A stretch of 64,000 nucleotides of DNA, taken from Aspidapion aeneum. Its lineage: Eukaryota; Arthropoda; Insecta; Coleoptera; Brentidae. The notes below the pieces were generated by a model. It ran no database searches. It was not told the DNA's origin and was given only the letters and a program-made list of their open reading frames with translations. The DNA lies in contig OY755047.1 in assembly GCA_963576565.1 (NCBI GenBank), forward strand, positions 35,803,851-35,867,850, given 5' to 3'. This document shows positions 13,101 through 22,366 of the stretch, in pieces (position 1 is the stretch's first letter; every line of letters starts with the position of its first letter). The position numbers and the translations under genes are program-made.

Positions 13101-13281
13101 AAGCCCCGGAATCCAACAAACCTAATAACTTATTTCCGAGCACATCCACTTCTAAATAAGGCCTCTCATCTTTACGAGCATGACTTATCACATAATCTAA
13201 AACGTACGTTAGCCTATCGGTCGATGCTTGTTCAGGCTGACTCGAAGGTCGACCACCTACGAGCGCCTGGGTCCGTTTCCC
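10156..13281 (-). CDS. pol: Ty3/gypsy Pol (protease, RT, RNase H, integrase), read by -1 frameshift
   Basis: The open frame runs from 13287 to a stop at 10156. Its first available initiator-like codon is GTG at 13191, so translation as a Gag-Pol fusion is more likely. Numbering from 13191 (1011 residues): aspartic protease DSGAS at 27-31; reverse transcriptase with active-site YLDD near 318; RNase H with TDASG near 467; integrase zinc finger of HHCC type at about 663-706 (HDPPTAGHMG... CFVC); and a DDE core with Asp near 730 (STDLCGP), Asp near 791 (CDNGPQY) and Glu near 824 (NPTERTNR). All catalytic residues are present and no stop interrupts the frame, so the enzyme part may be functional. 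A short C-terminal extension with FVVGQRVW and a chromodomain-free end follows. There is no env downstream. Confidence 0.95.
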   Translation of the reverse strand, partial: GKRTQALVGGRPSSQPEQASTDRLTYVLDYVISHARKDERPYLEVDVLGNKLLGLLDSGASRFGFSLDTTKKTSCIVANGQSTSSIGTVQLPMRVQDKFRLIEVVVVPELPHTLILGLDFWISMGIVPNLSTNEWHLADNKDVICSLETSDQQTTLTRYESERLEELVDKYKTIMGDSLGCTDRVAHKITTDAAPIRQRSYKVSPVIQKLIDDEIDEMLKMDVIERSSSSWASPVVMVQKKNTKKYRFCVDYRKLNSVTALDSYPLPLVSETLDKLKDANYLSTLDIKSAYWQVPMEESSKSLTAFICRRGLFQFKRLPFGLHNAPATWQRLIDSIIGNDLDPYVYVYLDDLVIVTQSFSEHLRILEEVLRRLQNAKITVSWEKCQLCRPEMTYLGFVVDRRGIRVDPNKIKAMLELQRPRTVREVRRVVGTISWYRRFIENFSAIIAPITALTKKNQKFDWTPDCEKAFIKIKELLVTAPILTCPDYTKEFVIQTDASGYGIGACLTQPYPEGDKVICYLNPSLTKQERVYKTTERECLALVWAIEKLRPYIEGISFKVITDHFSLKWLHSLKEPSGRLARWSVKLQQYDFEVIHRKRKDLVVPDMLSRAVPMIDTISQPRDVSTAIKDRWYQKMVKRVVESPLKFMNWRYTDNKLYKYVKQEYPQLSPSNEYWKEVVPKDHSRRIIGEAHDPPTAGHMGVYKTFHRLAEKYYWPKMRQDVATFVKKCFVCAAHKGDTQGVSDQMISHPKPTRPWEIISTDLCGPLPRSTKGNCWILVVTDYLSKFSLVFPMRTAPTQAIVKHLEEQVFMVFGVPRLILCDNGPQYKSNEFKRFAESYQVKIQYNPYYHPRANPTERTNRTLKTMLCCYVKDNHRKWDEQIHKLACAIRTATHETTRMSPFFVNFGRNMCLSGKDYSNPVLLSEENGVQSAAESKNEGFRKLYADVKRRLEVAGEKNVVQYNLRTRVPNFVVGQRVWKKNYVLSDAAKFFSKKLAPKFFGPYVIRNKISPWIFELQEPSGKVLPGSWHAKDLKSAADHSD

Positions 13282-13610
13282 TGACGATTACAATTTCGAC
13301 ATTCTCTTACTGTTACCCCTGCCTGTGCACCCGAATAACACTGCTTGCCTCTAGGTAATGCGCACCCGATTGCCATGTGCCCTGTTTGGTTGCATCTGTA
13401 ACAAACAACGTCCCTGTTCGCCATACCAGACCTAGCACCTTGTGGTGGTTGTCTATCTCTGTCATTTACACTAGCCTGACCACTAGCTGGTTGTTGTCTC
13501 TCTCTATCAGCTCTAGCAGCGAAACTGCTTGCTGGCTGCTGCCTATCTCTGTTAAATCTATTATCAGGAATATTCAAATTCTGTTGATTTGATGTCCCGG
13601 CACCTGATAT
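13257..13610 (-). CDS. gag: Gag C-terminal part: arginine/proline-rich linker and nucleocapsid zinc knuckle
   Basis: This is the continuation of the gag frame after the TAA at 13611-13613: both parts are in the same minus-strand frame, with no other stop down to the TAG at 13257. It has repeated DRQQP/ERQQPAS motifs, then a CX2CX4HX4C knuckle (CYRCNQTGHMAIGC) and a partial second Cys motif CRNCNRQ, as expected of a retrotransposon nucleocapsid that binds RNA. There is no ATG before the knuckle, only TTG, so independent initiation is unlikely. The frame overlaps pol by about 30 nt, and the slippery site lies in that overlap. Confidence 0.8.
   Translation of the reverse strand: MSGAGTSNQQNLNIPDNRFNRDRQQPASSFAARADRERQQPASGQASVNDRDRQPPQGARSGMANRDVVCYRCNQTGHMAIGCALPRGKQCYSGAQAGVTVRECRNCNRQGNGPRRS
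13275..13281 (-). promoter_or_regulatory. -1 ribosomal frameshift slippery site GGGAAAC between gag and pol
   Basis: The heptamer G GGA AAC lies in the gag frame in the canonical X XXY YYZ register, inside the only overlap between gag (open to 13257) and pol (open from 13287). Slipping back one base moves the ribosome exactly into pol. GGGAAAC is an established frameshift heptamer in some RNA viruses. A downstream GC-rich stretch (GGACCCAGGCGCTCG) could help form structure, but I did not fold it. Confidence 0.75.
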
Positions 13611-15053
13611 TTAAATTGCATCAACCCCTGTTGGAAAATCGTCAAAATCGCTCTCTACGTCAACGTAGGCCAAGTCAGGTTCAATAGATTGGTTTCTTCT
13701 AGGAGTAAAATTCTCCTCCTCTAACCCATATCTCTGGTCTATTCTACGACACAAATCTTTTAAATATGATAGGCTATTGACCTCAGTAGCAATCAACCCT
13801 TTCTTATAAATGTCCGCGATATTTCTGAAGACGATAGCTAATTTCGCCTCTTCAGAAACAGGACAGCCAAGTCTTTGGAAATACGTGTTCATGACAGCAA
13901 TATAGGTCCCTATAGACTCTCCAGGGCCTTGTTTACGTTTTTGGATCTCCTTCAATAGCTTCTCGCCATATGAAGAAGGAAGATACTCTGCCATGAACCT
14001 CTGTTCCAGCTGTTCCCATGTATGAACTTCTCTACGAACATCTTTATAAAAAGTATAGGCTGACTTTTCAAAAAGATCAATGCCTGAGTTCAGTAGAACC
14101 TTTTTACTAACTCCTCTCGCCTGACTTAACTCGTCCACTCTCTCAAAAAATGCGGTGACGGAGATTGTACCCCTCTCGCCTGTAAACTTTAAGTTCCTCT
14201 TATGCGGAGGTACAGGTGCAACATGATATGAAGTACCAGGATCACTTGACATTGGTACTGGCGACGAACATGAAAATGGTCGTGACTGAACAATTGGTGC
14301 AATGCTACTTTGGAGGGCAGCTAAACTCAAAGGAACGGTAGATGGTTGTTGATAATGAAAAGCTGATGCACGGTCATTCTGAATTAGCATTGGGGGTGGT
14401 GCCTGTATTGGTGCTTGAGTTGAGTTCGTAAGCACTTGCATTTGCAATGGAGCAATGACCGACGGTTGGTTCGTAGGCTGTTGAGCTGTTCTTTGTGTGG
14501 TCGAGTGCTGTGGTTGCGGGAGTTGAGACTGGCTGGGAATGTTGCCAACATTTGTCGAGTGATCTGAGCTTCGACTCGTTGATTGGGTTTCAGATGCTTC
14601 ATCATCATCTGAGGTCACGCCGACTCTTAATAAATCTGTTGCTTGGCTCTGCAACCTCCCAATCAAACTCAAGGTTTCCGCAACCAGTATGCCTTTTGTT
14701 TGACTTTCTTCAAAGTTTGAGGGATTCATATTATTTATCCTGGCTAACACATGTTCCAACCTTACAGCGATTTTCCTAAACTCTCCCCCTTTGCTCGTAC
14801 CAGAGAACTTCTCTACCAGCGGTACCAGACTATCAAGCTTCTTCATGCAGCTAAAAGCATCCTGGCCAAATTTAAAGGGATACGGAGGGTATCTCATACT
14901 TGCATCAGTCTTTTCTCTTTGTTTGATCAGTATAAGCTGTTGTTTCATCTCTTCCACCGATCCAATGGCTATGCCTCTCCATGTTAACTCATAGATTAAT
15001 TCGTCCTTGACTAAGTACCTTATGTCAGACAACCGACTCACAGAAACAGCCAT
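13611..15053 (-). CDS. gag: Ty3/gypsy Gag, N-terminal and capsid part (480 aa, ends at an in-frame TAA)
   Basis: The ATG at 15053 starts a 480-residue protein. Residues 1-60 resemble the N-terminus of insect gypsy Gag proteins. A long Ser/Gln/Pro-rich low-complexity linker spans about 150-270. A retrotransposon Gag capsid-like domain follows at about 290-420, with VTAFFERVDEL, a W in TWEQLEQRFMAEYLP and GESIGTYIAVMNTYFQRLG. The frame ends at TAA 13611-13613, but the same frame continues with the zinc-knuckle part at 13610-13257. The stop is therefore either a point inactivation of this copy or a programmed stop separating capsid from nucleocapsid. Another copy of the family would decide. The solo LTR copy in this window carries no gag. 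Confidence 0.88.
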   Translation of the reverse strand: MAVSVSRLSDIRYLVKDELIYELTWRGIAIGSVEEMKQQLILIKQREKTDASMRYPPYPFKFGQDAFSCMKKLDSLVPLVEKFSGTSKGGEFRKIAVRLEHVLARINNMNPSNFEESQTKGILVAETLSLIGRLQSQATDLLRVGVTSDDDEASETQSTSRSSDHSTNVGNIPSQSQLPQPQHSTTQRTAQQPTNQPSVIAPLQMQVLTNSTQAPIQAPPPMLIQNDRASAFHYQQPSTVPLSLAALQSSIAPIVQSRPFSCSSPVPMSSDPGTSYHVAPVPPHKRNLKFTGERGTISVTAFFERVDELSQARGVSKKVLLNSGIDLFEKSAYTFYKDVRREVHTWEQLEQRFMAEYLPSSYGEKLLKEIQKRKQGPGESIGTYIAVMNTYFQRLGCPVSEEAKLAIVFRNIADIYKKGLIATEVNSLSYLKDLCRRIDQRYGLEEENFTPRRNQSIEPDLAYVDVESDFDDFPTGVDAI

Positions 15054-18000
15054 GGTGCCTTTTATATATATTAAAACTTTAAACTTTAAAACTCTTAATT
15101 ATACCTCCCAATTATAAAAACTAAACCACGCAATAACAAACACAAAGTTCACTTTAAACTCACTAGTGAAAATCACTATAAATATAAAACTTAAATACGG
15201 GCAGACGCGAACAAAATCGAAGAACACCGGAGCAGTAAGAAAATAAAATTTATTTGCATTTAAAAATGTAATCATAGTTTATATTAAGTATTTGTACAAC
15301 CAACTATGACGTCCAACCCTGCAGAGAGAAATAACTACTTAATTCCTAAATTAGAATTAACAAGTAGCCATAAAAAAAGTTAAAAAAAAAATAAAAGAGA
15401 GACAAGAGTTTTGGCAGTGTCTAGGTCTTATGCTCCACTCCTGCGTGAGTAAAACCAAAAAAAAATAATTGCGCTTATCCTAGCTGAAATGGATTAAAAT
15501 TAAAGTTAAGTTATGTTTGTTTACCTCAGCAACCGAATAGGTAAATTTATCCCTAAATGGAACGTATAACAGACTACCTATAACAAAAATCCCAAAGCTG
15601 TTGTACACAGTTAATGCTAGGGCATACTCCTGCTATTGCAGAACGGCTCCACAACTAAACTCCTCAAAAAAAATCCCAATTCGCCGTATACAATGATTTT
15701 TCTAAAAAGAATAAATCAAAACCCACTTTAACCTGCTTACCTACTCTGAGTTTACACGAAACATGCATTGCTTAAGGTCACATCATCCCTTAATATATAC
15801 GTGAACGCAATAAACATCGGAACAGATGTTCATGTTATAGAAATCGTAAAATATGCTCAATTAAAAAAACGCTCGCTGAAATTGCGTTGAATTAGACTAG
15901 TAAGGATGTTGTGTGTAATTAGAAAAAATTTAAAGAAAATTTAAAAAAAAATTACCGATGGTAATAAAAAATTTACACAAATAACGTCTTGGTAGGACTG
16001 CAACTCTCTAATAATCGTTAAAATGAGATTCCCAAAATTTTAACTAAATTGATGCAAACCATGGTCAAGAAGACCCTAGAATCGTACCGAAAGGTGCCCA
16101 AAAAAATTTTTCTTAAATTTGTTTTCTGTCGACTACCGTAGCCCAATAATAAAAAAAAATTAATTAGTGGTTCGTTAAAATTTTCAAAATACCACTCTAC
16201 TCCAATAGGTGGCTTGGAGTAGGGAGAAAAAAATTAAAACAAATGATGATAGGTTGTTAAAACGCGAGGGTTCGAAATGAAATTATATTTTAATTCAGCA
16301 AAAAAAAATATTTAAATAAACTGGTAAAATCATTGTAGGGCAAGGTAATACTACGCACCAAAAAAAAATTTTGCAACAAGAAAATCAAATTTCCTTCCTT
16401 AAAAAAAATATTAAAAAAAAATATTTTCAAAAAAAAATTAAAAATGTTTAAGTGGGGTTGCAGCTCCTATTAACGATTTTAAAAGAATTAAAATAAAATT
16501 AGCACTAGAAAAATCTTAATAGAGTTATGTCATGCAACAGTTTTTGTTCTTTTCCTTTAAAAAACAGTTGTCAATTCCCTTTCCTCTCCCAAACTGTGTG
16601 AATGTAAAAAGCGAATGAGCTAGAAAAATTAATTTATTATCCGGAAGAAAAAAAAAATTTGTTGGAAATTAAATTTACTTAAAACTCATCAGTTTAGGAA
16701 AAGAAAAAAAAATATTTATGTTCCAAAAAAACAACCGATGTTAGTGTATTTGTTTAAAATTATTACTTAAGGAAATAAACAACGTTAGTACTTATTTACT
16801 GTACCACTATAATGTGAAGAACCTTTGCACTCAACTCCGTAAAGAATTATCTTGTGTGCACTTTCAAAAAAAACAAATATGAAAACAATTTCAAGGTTCA
16901 CCTATAAGAACGTTGTAAAACTAAATCTGCCTACTCAAGTGTCTTTACACACAACCTCTAATCAAAAAAAAAATTACTGCTTAATGCATTCTCAGATCCT
17001 TATTCCTGGTGTTCACGAGATATAAAATCAAGTTGTGCCCTATCCACAACTATTAGTCAAATCAAAATTACCAAATATCCAAGGGCTTATGAGACCCTAT
17101 CACTTACAAATGACATTTTGAAATGAAACAGTTGGGAATAATCCTGCGTAAAACCCAGAAAACAAAAATCAAGAAGCCAAACTTATTACATTAATTTTAA
17201 AAGAGCATAATAAAACTCCCGGCCCCAAATAAACTTTTGTTATCTCAACAAAACTAGGCCTAAACTCAAAAAACTTTTTATTAGACATTTCCCCTATTTC
17301 CTAAGTATAATGTCAATAAACCCAAAACTTGTGATTTCCATTCCAATCCCATCTGTACTCTATATATTTTTTCCAACGGTCAAACGCCCACAGGCGAAAC
17401 AATATCTTATTTCAAAGAAAGGTGAAGATATTTTGGAGCGCCCTGTGAAAATAGGACACTATTATGGAAAATTGTTCAGAGCAGTGTTCTTACTAATTTT
17501 TAACCTAAATATATCTAGTTCCCTCATGTGCATATTACTATTTTAATTCCTATCATAACTAAACAGATCACAAAAATTGTCTTTCTCCGCAAATCCGCAA
17601 GATCCTGGAAGATGTGAGATTCAGCCTGTAGGCCAAATTTGGATGTATTTTAATTTAGCGAAAACCGAAGTTGCGAAATCCTAAAAAGATTAGCAGGAAG
17701 TCCTCGTTCCTCGATTTCTACACTCCGAACCAAACATTTCTTCCATTTCCACCCAGCTCGCGGGAGGAAAACCCCTAATTATTGCAATACAAAAGGTACT
17801 ACTATCATATTATGCATAACAAAAAAAAATATATGCCCTCTTCATTATTTAGTCGCATCAAAGAAAACCTATTGTTTTTAAATTTATTCTTAGGTTGAAA
17901 TCTTTTTTTTTTAATCAATCATCTTAAATTTATTGTTTAACCTGAACACTTTCCCATTTATTCCACAACAGTGTATTTTAATTTAAAAATTTGCTTCATT

Positions 18001-20330
18001 ATTTGAGGTCACCAGTATGAAATTATTTTAAAATTAAAAAAAAATGAAATAAAAAAAATTACTTCCCAATTGTTCACAACTTTCAAGTTTTCATCCCTAA
18101 ATACCTAGGTACTTTCTCAGTCTAACACCATCCATCGTTATCCAACATAACGCTTTAATTTCAGAAGCAACAAAACGAAGATTAAGTGAAAAGCTAAGCA
18201 AGTAAGTTGGAAGTTGCTTTACAATGGGCGCAGATGTAAGGCCCCTTTAAGTACGCGCCACTGTCCTGAACTGCAAACTAACAAAAAACTGAAGACTAGC
18301 ATATCTGCCGTCAAACAACATTTGGCATGAAATTAAAATAATTTCATATCATACCAGTACCCTCCAAAAACAAAACGTTTTTTACTATAAGACCCAAACA
18401 CTTAACCAATAAATCTTGTTATTTAAAATTATGATTTGGAAGTAAAAGATTTATTTATTCCTGCCTGATCAACTAAGACAAAATAAAAGTTCACCTTTTT
18501 GTAACTCAAGAAGTTCCCGTTTGGTCCCCTAAAAAAATATAACCTGTCTGGTCACCCTTTAAAACTACGACCACTATACAAACCGTTTAGACCAAACAAG
18601 AATTCGAGAAGTTATGTTTACCGAAAAAAAATAATCTTGTTAAGAAAAATTAAATTATTTTAAAAAAGTAGTAAAATTTAGAAATATTTTTACCAATTAC
18701 CACCGCCTAGCATTTATATTTAGTTGAAAGTCTCTCTTAAATTCACTGACCAATTTAACGGCCTTAAAATGACATTACTTAAAAAATTACTGAACTTTAC
18801 AAATGAACTCTACAAATGAACTAAAAAAAATAAAAAAAAAAACTTATATCTATATCTGTCTCAGTTAAACATTCCTTTTGTGGTATTATATCTAGTTGGG
18901 CTTCAAATTCATTTTCTCTGTATTCAATCCGGAGCAGGCAAACTTCTCAAGCCTCAAACATAAATGTTTGCTCTCCATTGGCCATGACCAAGCTATGACC
19001 TGAACGCAGAAAAAAATACAGAAAAAAGTAATTGTGACCCAGAAAAACTTTAATTGATAGAAATACCCGTAGGTATTTTTTTTTTAAAAAATGCACTCCA
19101 AAGCCCAACGCTGTATTTTCTACCAAAAAAAATTTGACCAGTCACGAAAACACAACTAGACAACTAAACTGGCAACCAAAGACCTAAAAAAAAACTGTCT
19201 TTCAAAAAATTACCCCAAAAAAAAAATGTTAACTGGACCTCTGGCGTTGATCTTCAGCCAATATGTTGCTCTAGGAATTTTAGCCTTGTGTTCCCTAAAC
19301 TTCCGAGCTAACTATAAGTAGTAGTAGTACCCTCCTCTGACCCGATGTAACTGAGTGACGTAAGTTCTTAAATGTCATCAACAGTTACCACCAAAAAACC
19401 AAGAAAAGAAAATGACAAAGCAAAATAAACTCATTTTACTTTTCTTTCATTACTGATTAATACTTTCAACTAAACAAAGCTACCAGCTGTTAAGCTATAT
19501 TTACTTTAAAAAACACAGCCAAGAAAGATTTGTGTGAAACCCTGTAAAAATATTCCAATTTCCAAGTGGTGATATCCCACAAAAAATTAAAATCACCAAA
19601 AAAAAACTTGTTGACCTAAATAAATTGACTGCACTAAAAAATAATCTGTGAAACAATTTCTATCTTATCACAAGCAGGAAATAATAACATATAAATAAAT
19701 GAACCTGCAAAAAAAAATTGTTAGAAAGAACACACTACCTATGTCATATATTTAAAACATAAAAAAAAACATGTCTGGAGGTCCATCCACCTACAAATCA
19801 ACAAAAAAATTGAAGTAAATTTACATAACTTTGTTTATTTTTCTTTAAAAAAAAATTAACACATGTTCTTCCTACAAAAACTTTAAAGAATTAAGAACAT
19901 GAATTGGACTCCGTTCAATAAAAACTCTGATGTTTTTTATCCACGTATTCTTCCTTAATAAATAAAAATGAATCTTTTATTTTCCAAGGAAAAACTTGTG
20001 AAGATAAGTTAATAAAAAACTATGAGGATCAACAGAGCAACAACGAATTTCAAATCAACGCTTAAATATTAAAATATTATCAAAAAAGTATTTAAAAAGT
20101 GTTTTTTCAAAAAAACCAATGATGATGGAAAATCCTGTTTTATAGTAAAAAAATTATTGGGTGTCAAAAAATACCGACAGCCACTGAAAGCTTTTAACCT
20201 GGCTTTGGCTGTACCACAAAATTTTAAAAGAAAAAAAATCCAAAAAATTCAAAAAAAAAGTGTTTTCTTTTTTTTCAAATTAAAAAAAGAACAAAAAAAT
20301 TACATCAGATGTTAAAAAACTAGCCAAAAA
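15054..20330 (-). other. 5.3-kb T-rich leader of the gypsy element (possible intron)
   Basis: This is the non-coding stretch between primer site and gag. It is extremely rich in runs of six to nine A on the plus strand, i.e. T in the element-sense strand, with no frame longer than about 80 codons worth defending. Two good 3' splice-acceptor-like sites lie just upstream of gag in element sense: a T-run followed by ACTCACGCAG at about 15432-15460, and TTTCTCTCTGCAG ending near 15321. With donors in the LTR, most of this stretch could be spliced out. It does not match anything else in the window. Confidence 0.6.
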
Positions 20331-20346
20331 CACACGTAGGGCGCCA
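20331..20346 (-). other. primer-binding site, tRNA-Lys type
   Basis: In element sense TGGCGCCCTACGTGTG starts three bases after the 5' LTR end. It matches the well-known tRNA-Lys primer site TGGCGCCCAACGTGGGGC at 14 of the first 16 positions. This supports tRNA-Lys priming and fixes the LTR boundary. Confidence 0.82.
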
Positions 20347-21592
20347 ATTTGTGGCCTATTAAAATGCGTTGTGTGACATTTGTGGCAGCTTAAAGACGTT
20401 GCTGCCATTTTGTGACACTGTAATTAGAATAATACCAATTTGCCAACTTGTGACACAACAAAACCCCTGAATAATTAAACAAATATCTGGAAGCAGAACT
20501 GTATTTTCCAGCTAGGTAAAACATTGATATGCCCGGTAACTTTTATACAGTGGAGAAGCGGGGGTTCAGAAATAAGAAAATTTTAAGTGCGCCACATTAT
20601 TTAATACCAATATTTTACAAAGAAGATCTTGATTAAAATACAGTTCAACCCAAACGTTGCAGCCAAACAATGAAATTCTACTACTTCCGAGGCTTCCAGA
20701 GTATTTGTGTAATTAAAAAAACCAAAAAAAAAATTGACTAATTGACAAAATAAAATTTAAAAGATTCCCAAATGAATCAAAATGACACAAATAGAAGTTC
20801 TTTACAGGTAGATGGACTCCTTTAACAGGTCATAGTGTACCTACATCTGAGTCAGTAGTGTAAGACTCACTTACATAAATGATTGTAAAAAAAATACACT
20901 TCCAAAATCGTTCCATCATAGGGGAGATCTGGACCAAATATCTGCTGTCATCATTCTACGTTGGGTAGAATGAGACAGACAGCAACCCAGTCCGAGATCC
21001 ACCCCATGAGGTAAAACAGTGTAAAGGAACCGCTAAAAAAAATATAACTTCATCTCTCTTATGTCGCTGCAAAGTTGGTTCATTGGGTTGTACAAATAAC
21101 ACAAAGATTTAGTTCATCTTGTATAATTCAAATTGAAATCTAGGGGTAAAATAGAAATTATCACAGGTAGAGACAAAATAGGGATGAATCCAAGTTGGAA
21201 CAACTAGCAGGGCTTTTTCAATTGTACAATAAAAATAGTTATGCCGCAAAATGGTGGTCATGACGTCATACCTTTATCTTGCGTTCACAAGAAGTGTTAA
21301 AATTATATTGAAAATTTATATGGAAAGATTATGTCTAAATTATATTCAAAATTTATATGAAAAGATTATAACTAAATGTCTACTTGCTCCTACATTGGTC
21401 CTTTGATTATCTTGTGATTAAATAAAAATGTGTTTAATGGTGTAAACCTGGAAGTGGTATATTCTAAAACATGGTGTTCTCCTGCTACTCCGGTCCTGGT
21501 TAGTTCGCGCTTCCCCTACTGCCGCTTAGCACATCACGCTAGGACAGCACATGGTCTCAAGTGTTAATGGATACTTGCCCGAGCGTAGAACC

Positions 21593-22017
21593 CTGTGGAA
21601 AATGAAATGTTTCAGTTTCCTGGAATTCGTCAATTTTGCACGAAGTTCCCCTACACCGAGTAACTTAAATCGAGAACCCCATGTCGACTCAATAAAATAA
21701 AGTAGATTTAAACAGATGAACTAAAATAACCCTAACGTACCTTTCCCAGGGTTACAACTGGCTCGTCCGGCTTCCCACCAGCGTCCAGCACAGCTGTCGG
21801 TGGAATGGACAGGGCTGTAGACAAAGGAGAAAAACAATATATAGTTTTTATCCAACACGTGGTTAAAAGAAAAATATAAAAACGCCAAAAATTCCCCACG
21901 TCTTTTGTCAAAAAAAAAGTACATTTCACACGAAAAATAATTACAATTTGGGAGGCAAATATTATCTTGAAGAGTCCTCGAATAATAAAAAAATGAAAAA
22001 AATAAAATCGAACTTAC
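21593..22017 (-). other. two intron-like segments around a 74-nt exon inside the LTR
   Basis: In element sense a donor GTAAGTT begins at 22017. A pyrimidine-rich acceptor TTTGTCTACAG ends at 21815, giving a 203-nt intron. An exon-like block covers 21814-21741. A second donor, GTACGT, follows at 21740, with an acceptor TTTTCCACAG ending at 21593 (148 nt). The same arrangement is kept in the 3' LTR and in the solo LTR, where the second donor reads GTATGT. Intron lengths suit insects. The exon has no long reading frame, so it would be a spliced untranslated leader. Confidence 0.55.
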
Positions 22018-22358
22018 CAATGCTCTTATTTCCGTAGAAACGGCGTAGGCCGACTTAAATCCCCTTCAAAAGGGTATGAGCGTCACTTTAGATTACGCCT
22101 AAAACACGACGGCTCATAATTATACCGTCTTTGGTATAATTTGCAACTACTGCAATGCCAATAACCACAAAACAATGGCGACACCACAAGACGGCCACCA
22201 GCCCAGCCAAAATTCTTTAGGAAGAGAGCAGGCACTCCGTCGAGAACAAAAAAATGAAGCCACCGGAAACCGTTCGTAGATTTGGTGGGGAGTGGGGACG
22301 GTAAAACGCATAGTACCAACCTAATTTTCCCGGTTAGATTCAAATAAGGATGCAAACC

Positions 22359-22366
22359 TATTTATA
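22359..22366 (-). promoter_or_regulatory. TATA box of the gypsy 5' LTR
   Basis: TATAAATA in element sense, after a run of T. It is conserved in the 3' LTR (8856-8863, minus) and in the diverged solo LTR (39590-39597, plus). It sits about 1.3 kb into the LTR, which would make U3 about 1.3 kb and leave about 1.9 kb for R plus U5. Confidence 0.6.

Noticed and set aside
17310..17546. 78-codon open frame in the gypsy leader
   Set aside because: No domain, opposite strand to gag/pol, composition like the surrounding AT-rich DNA; chance frame.
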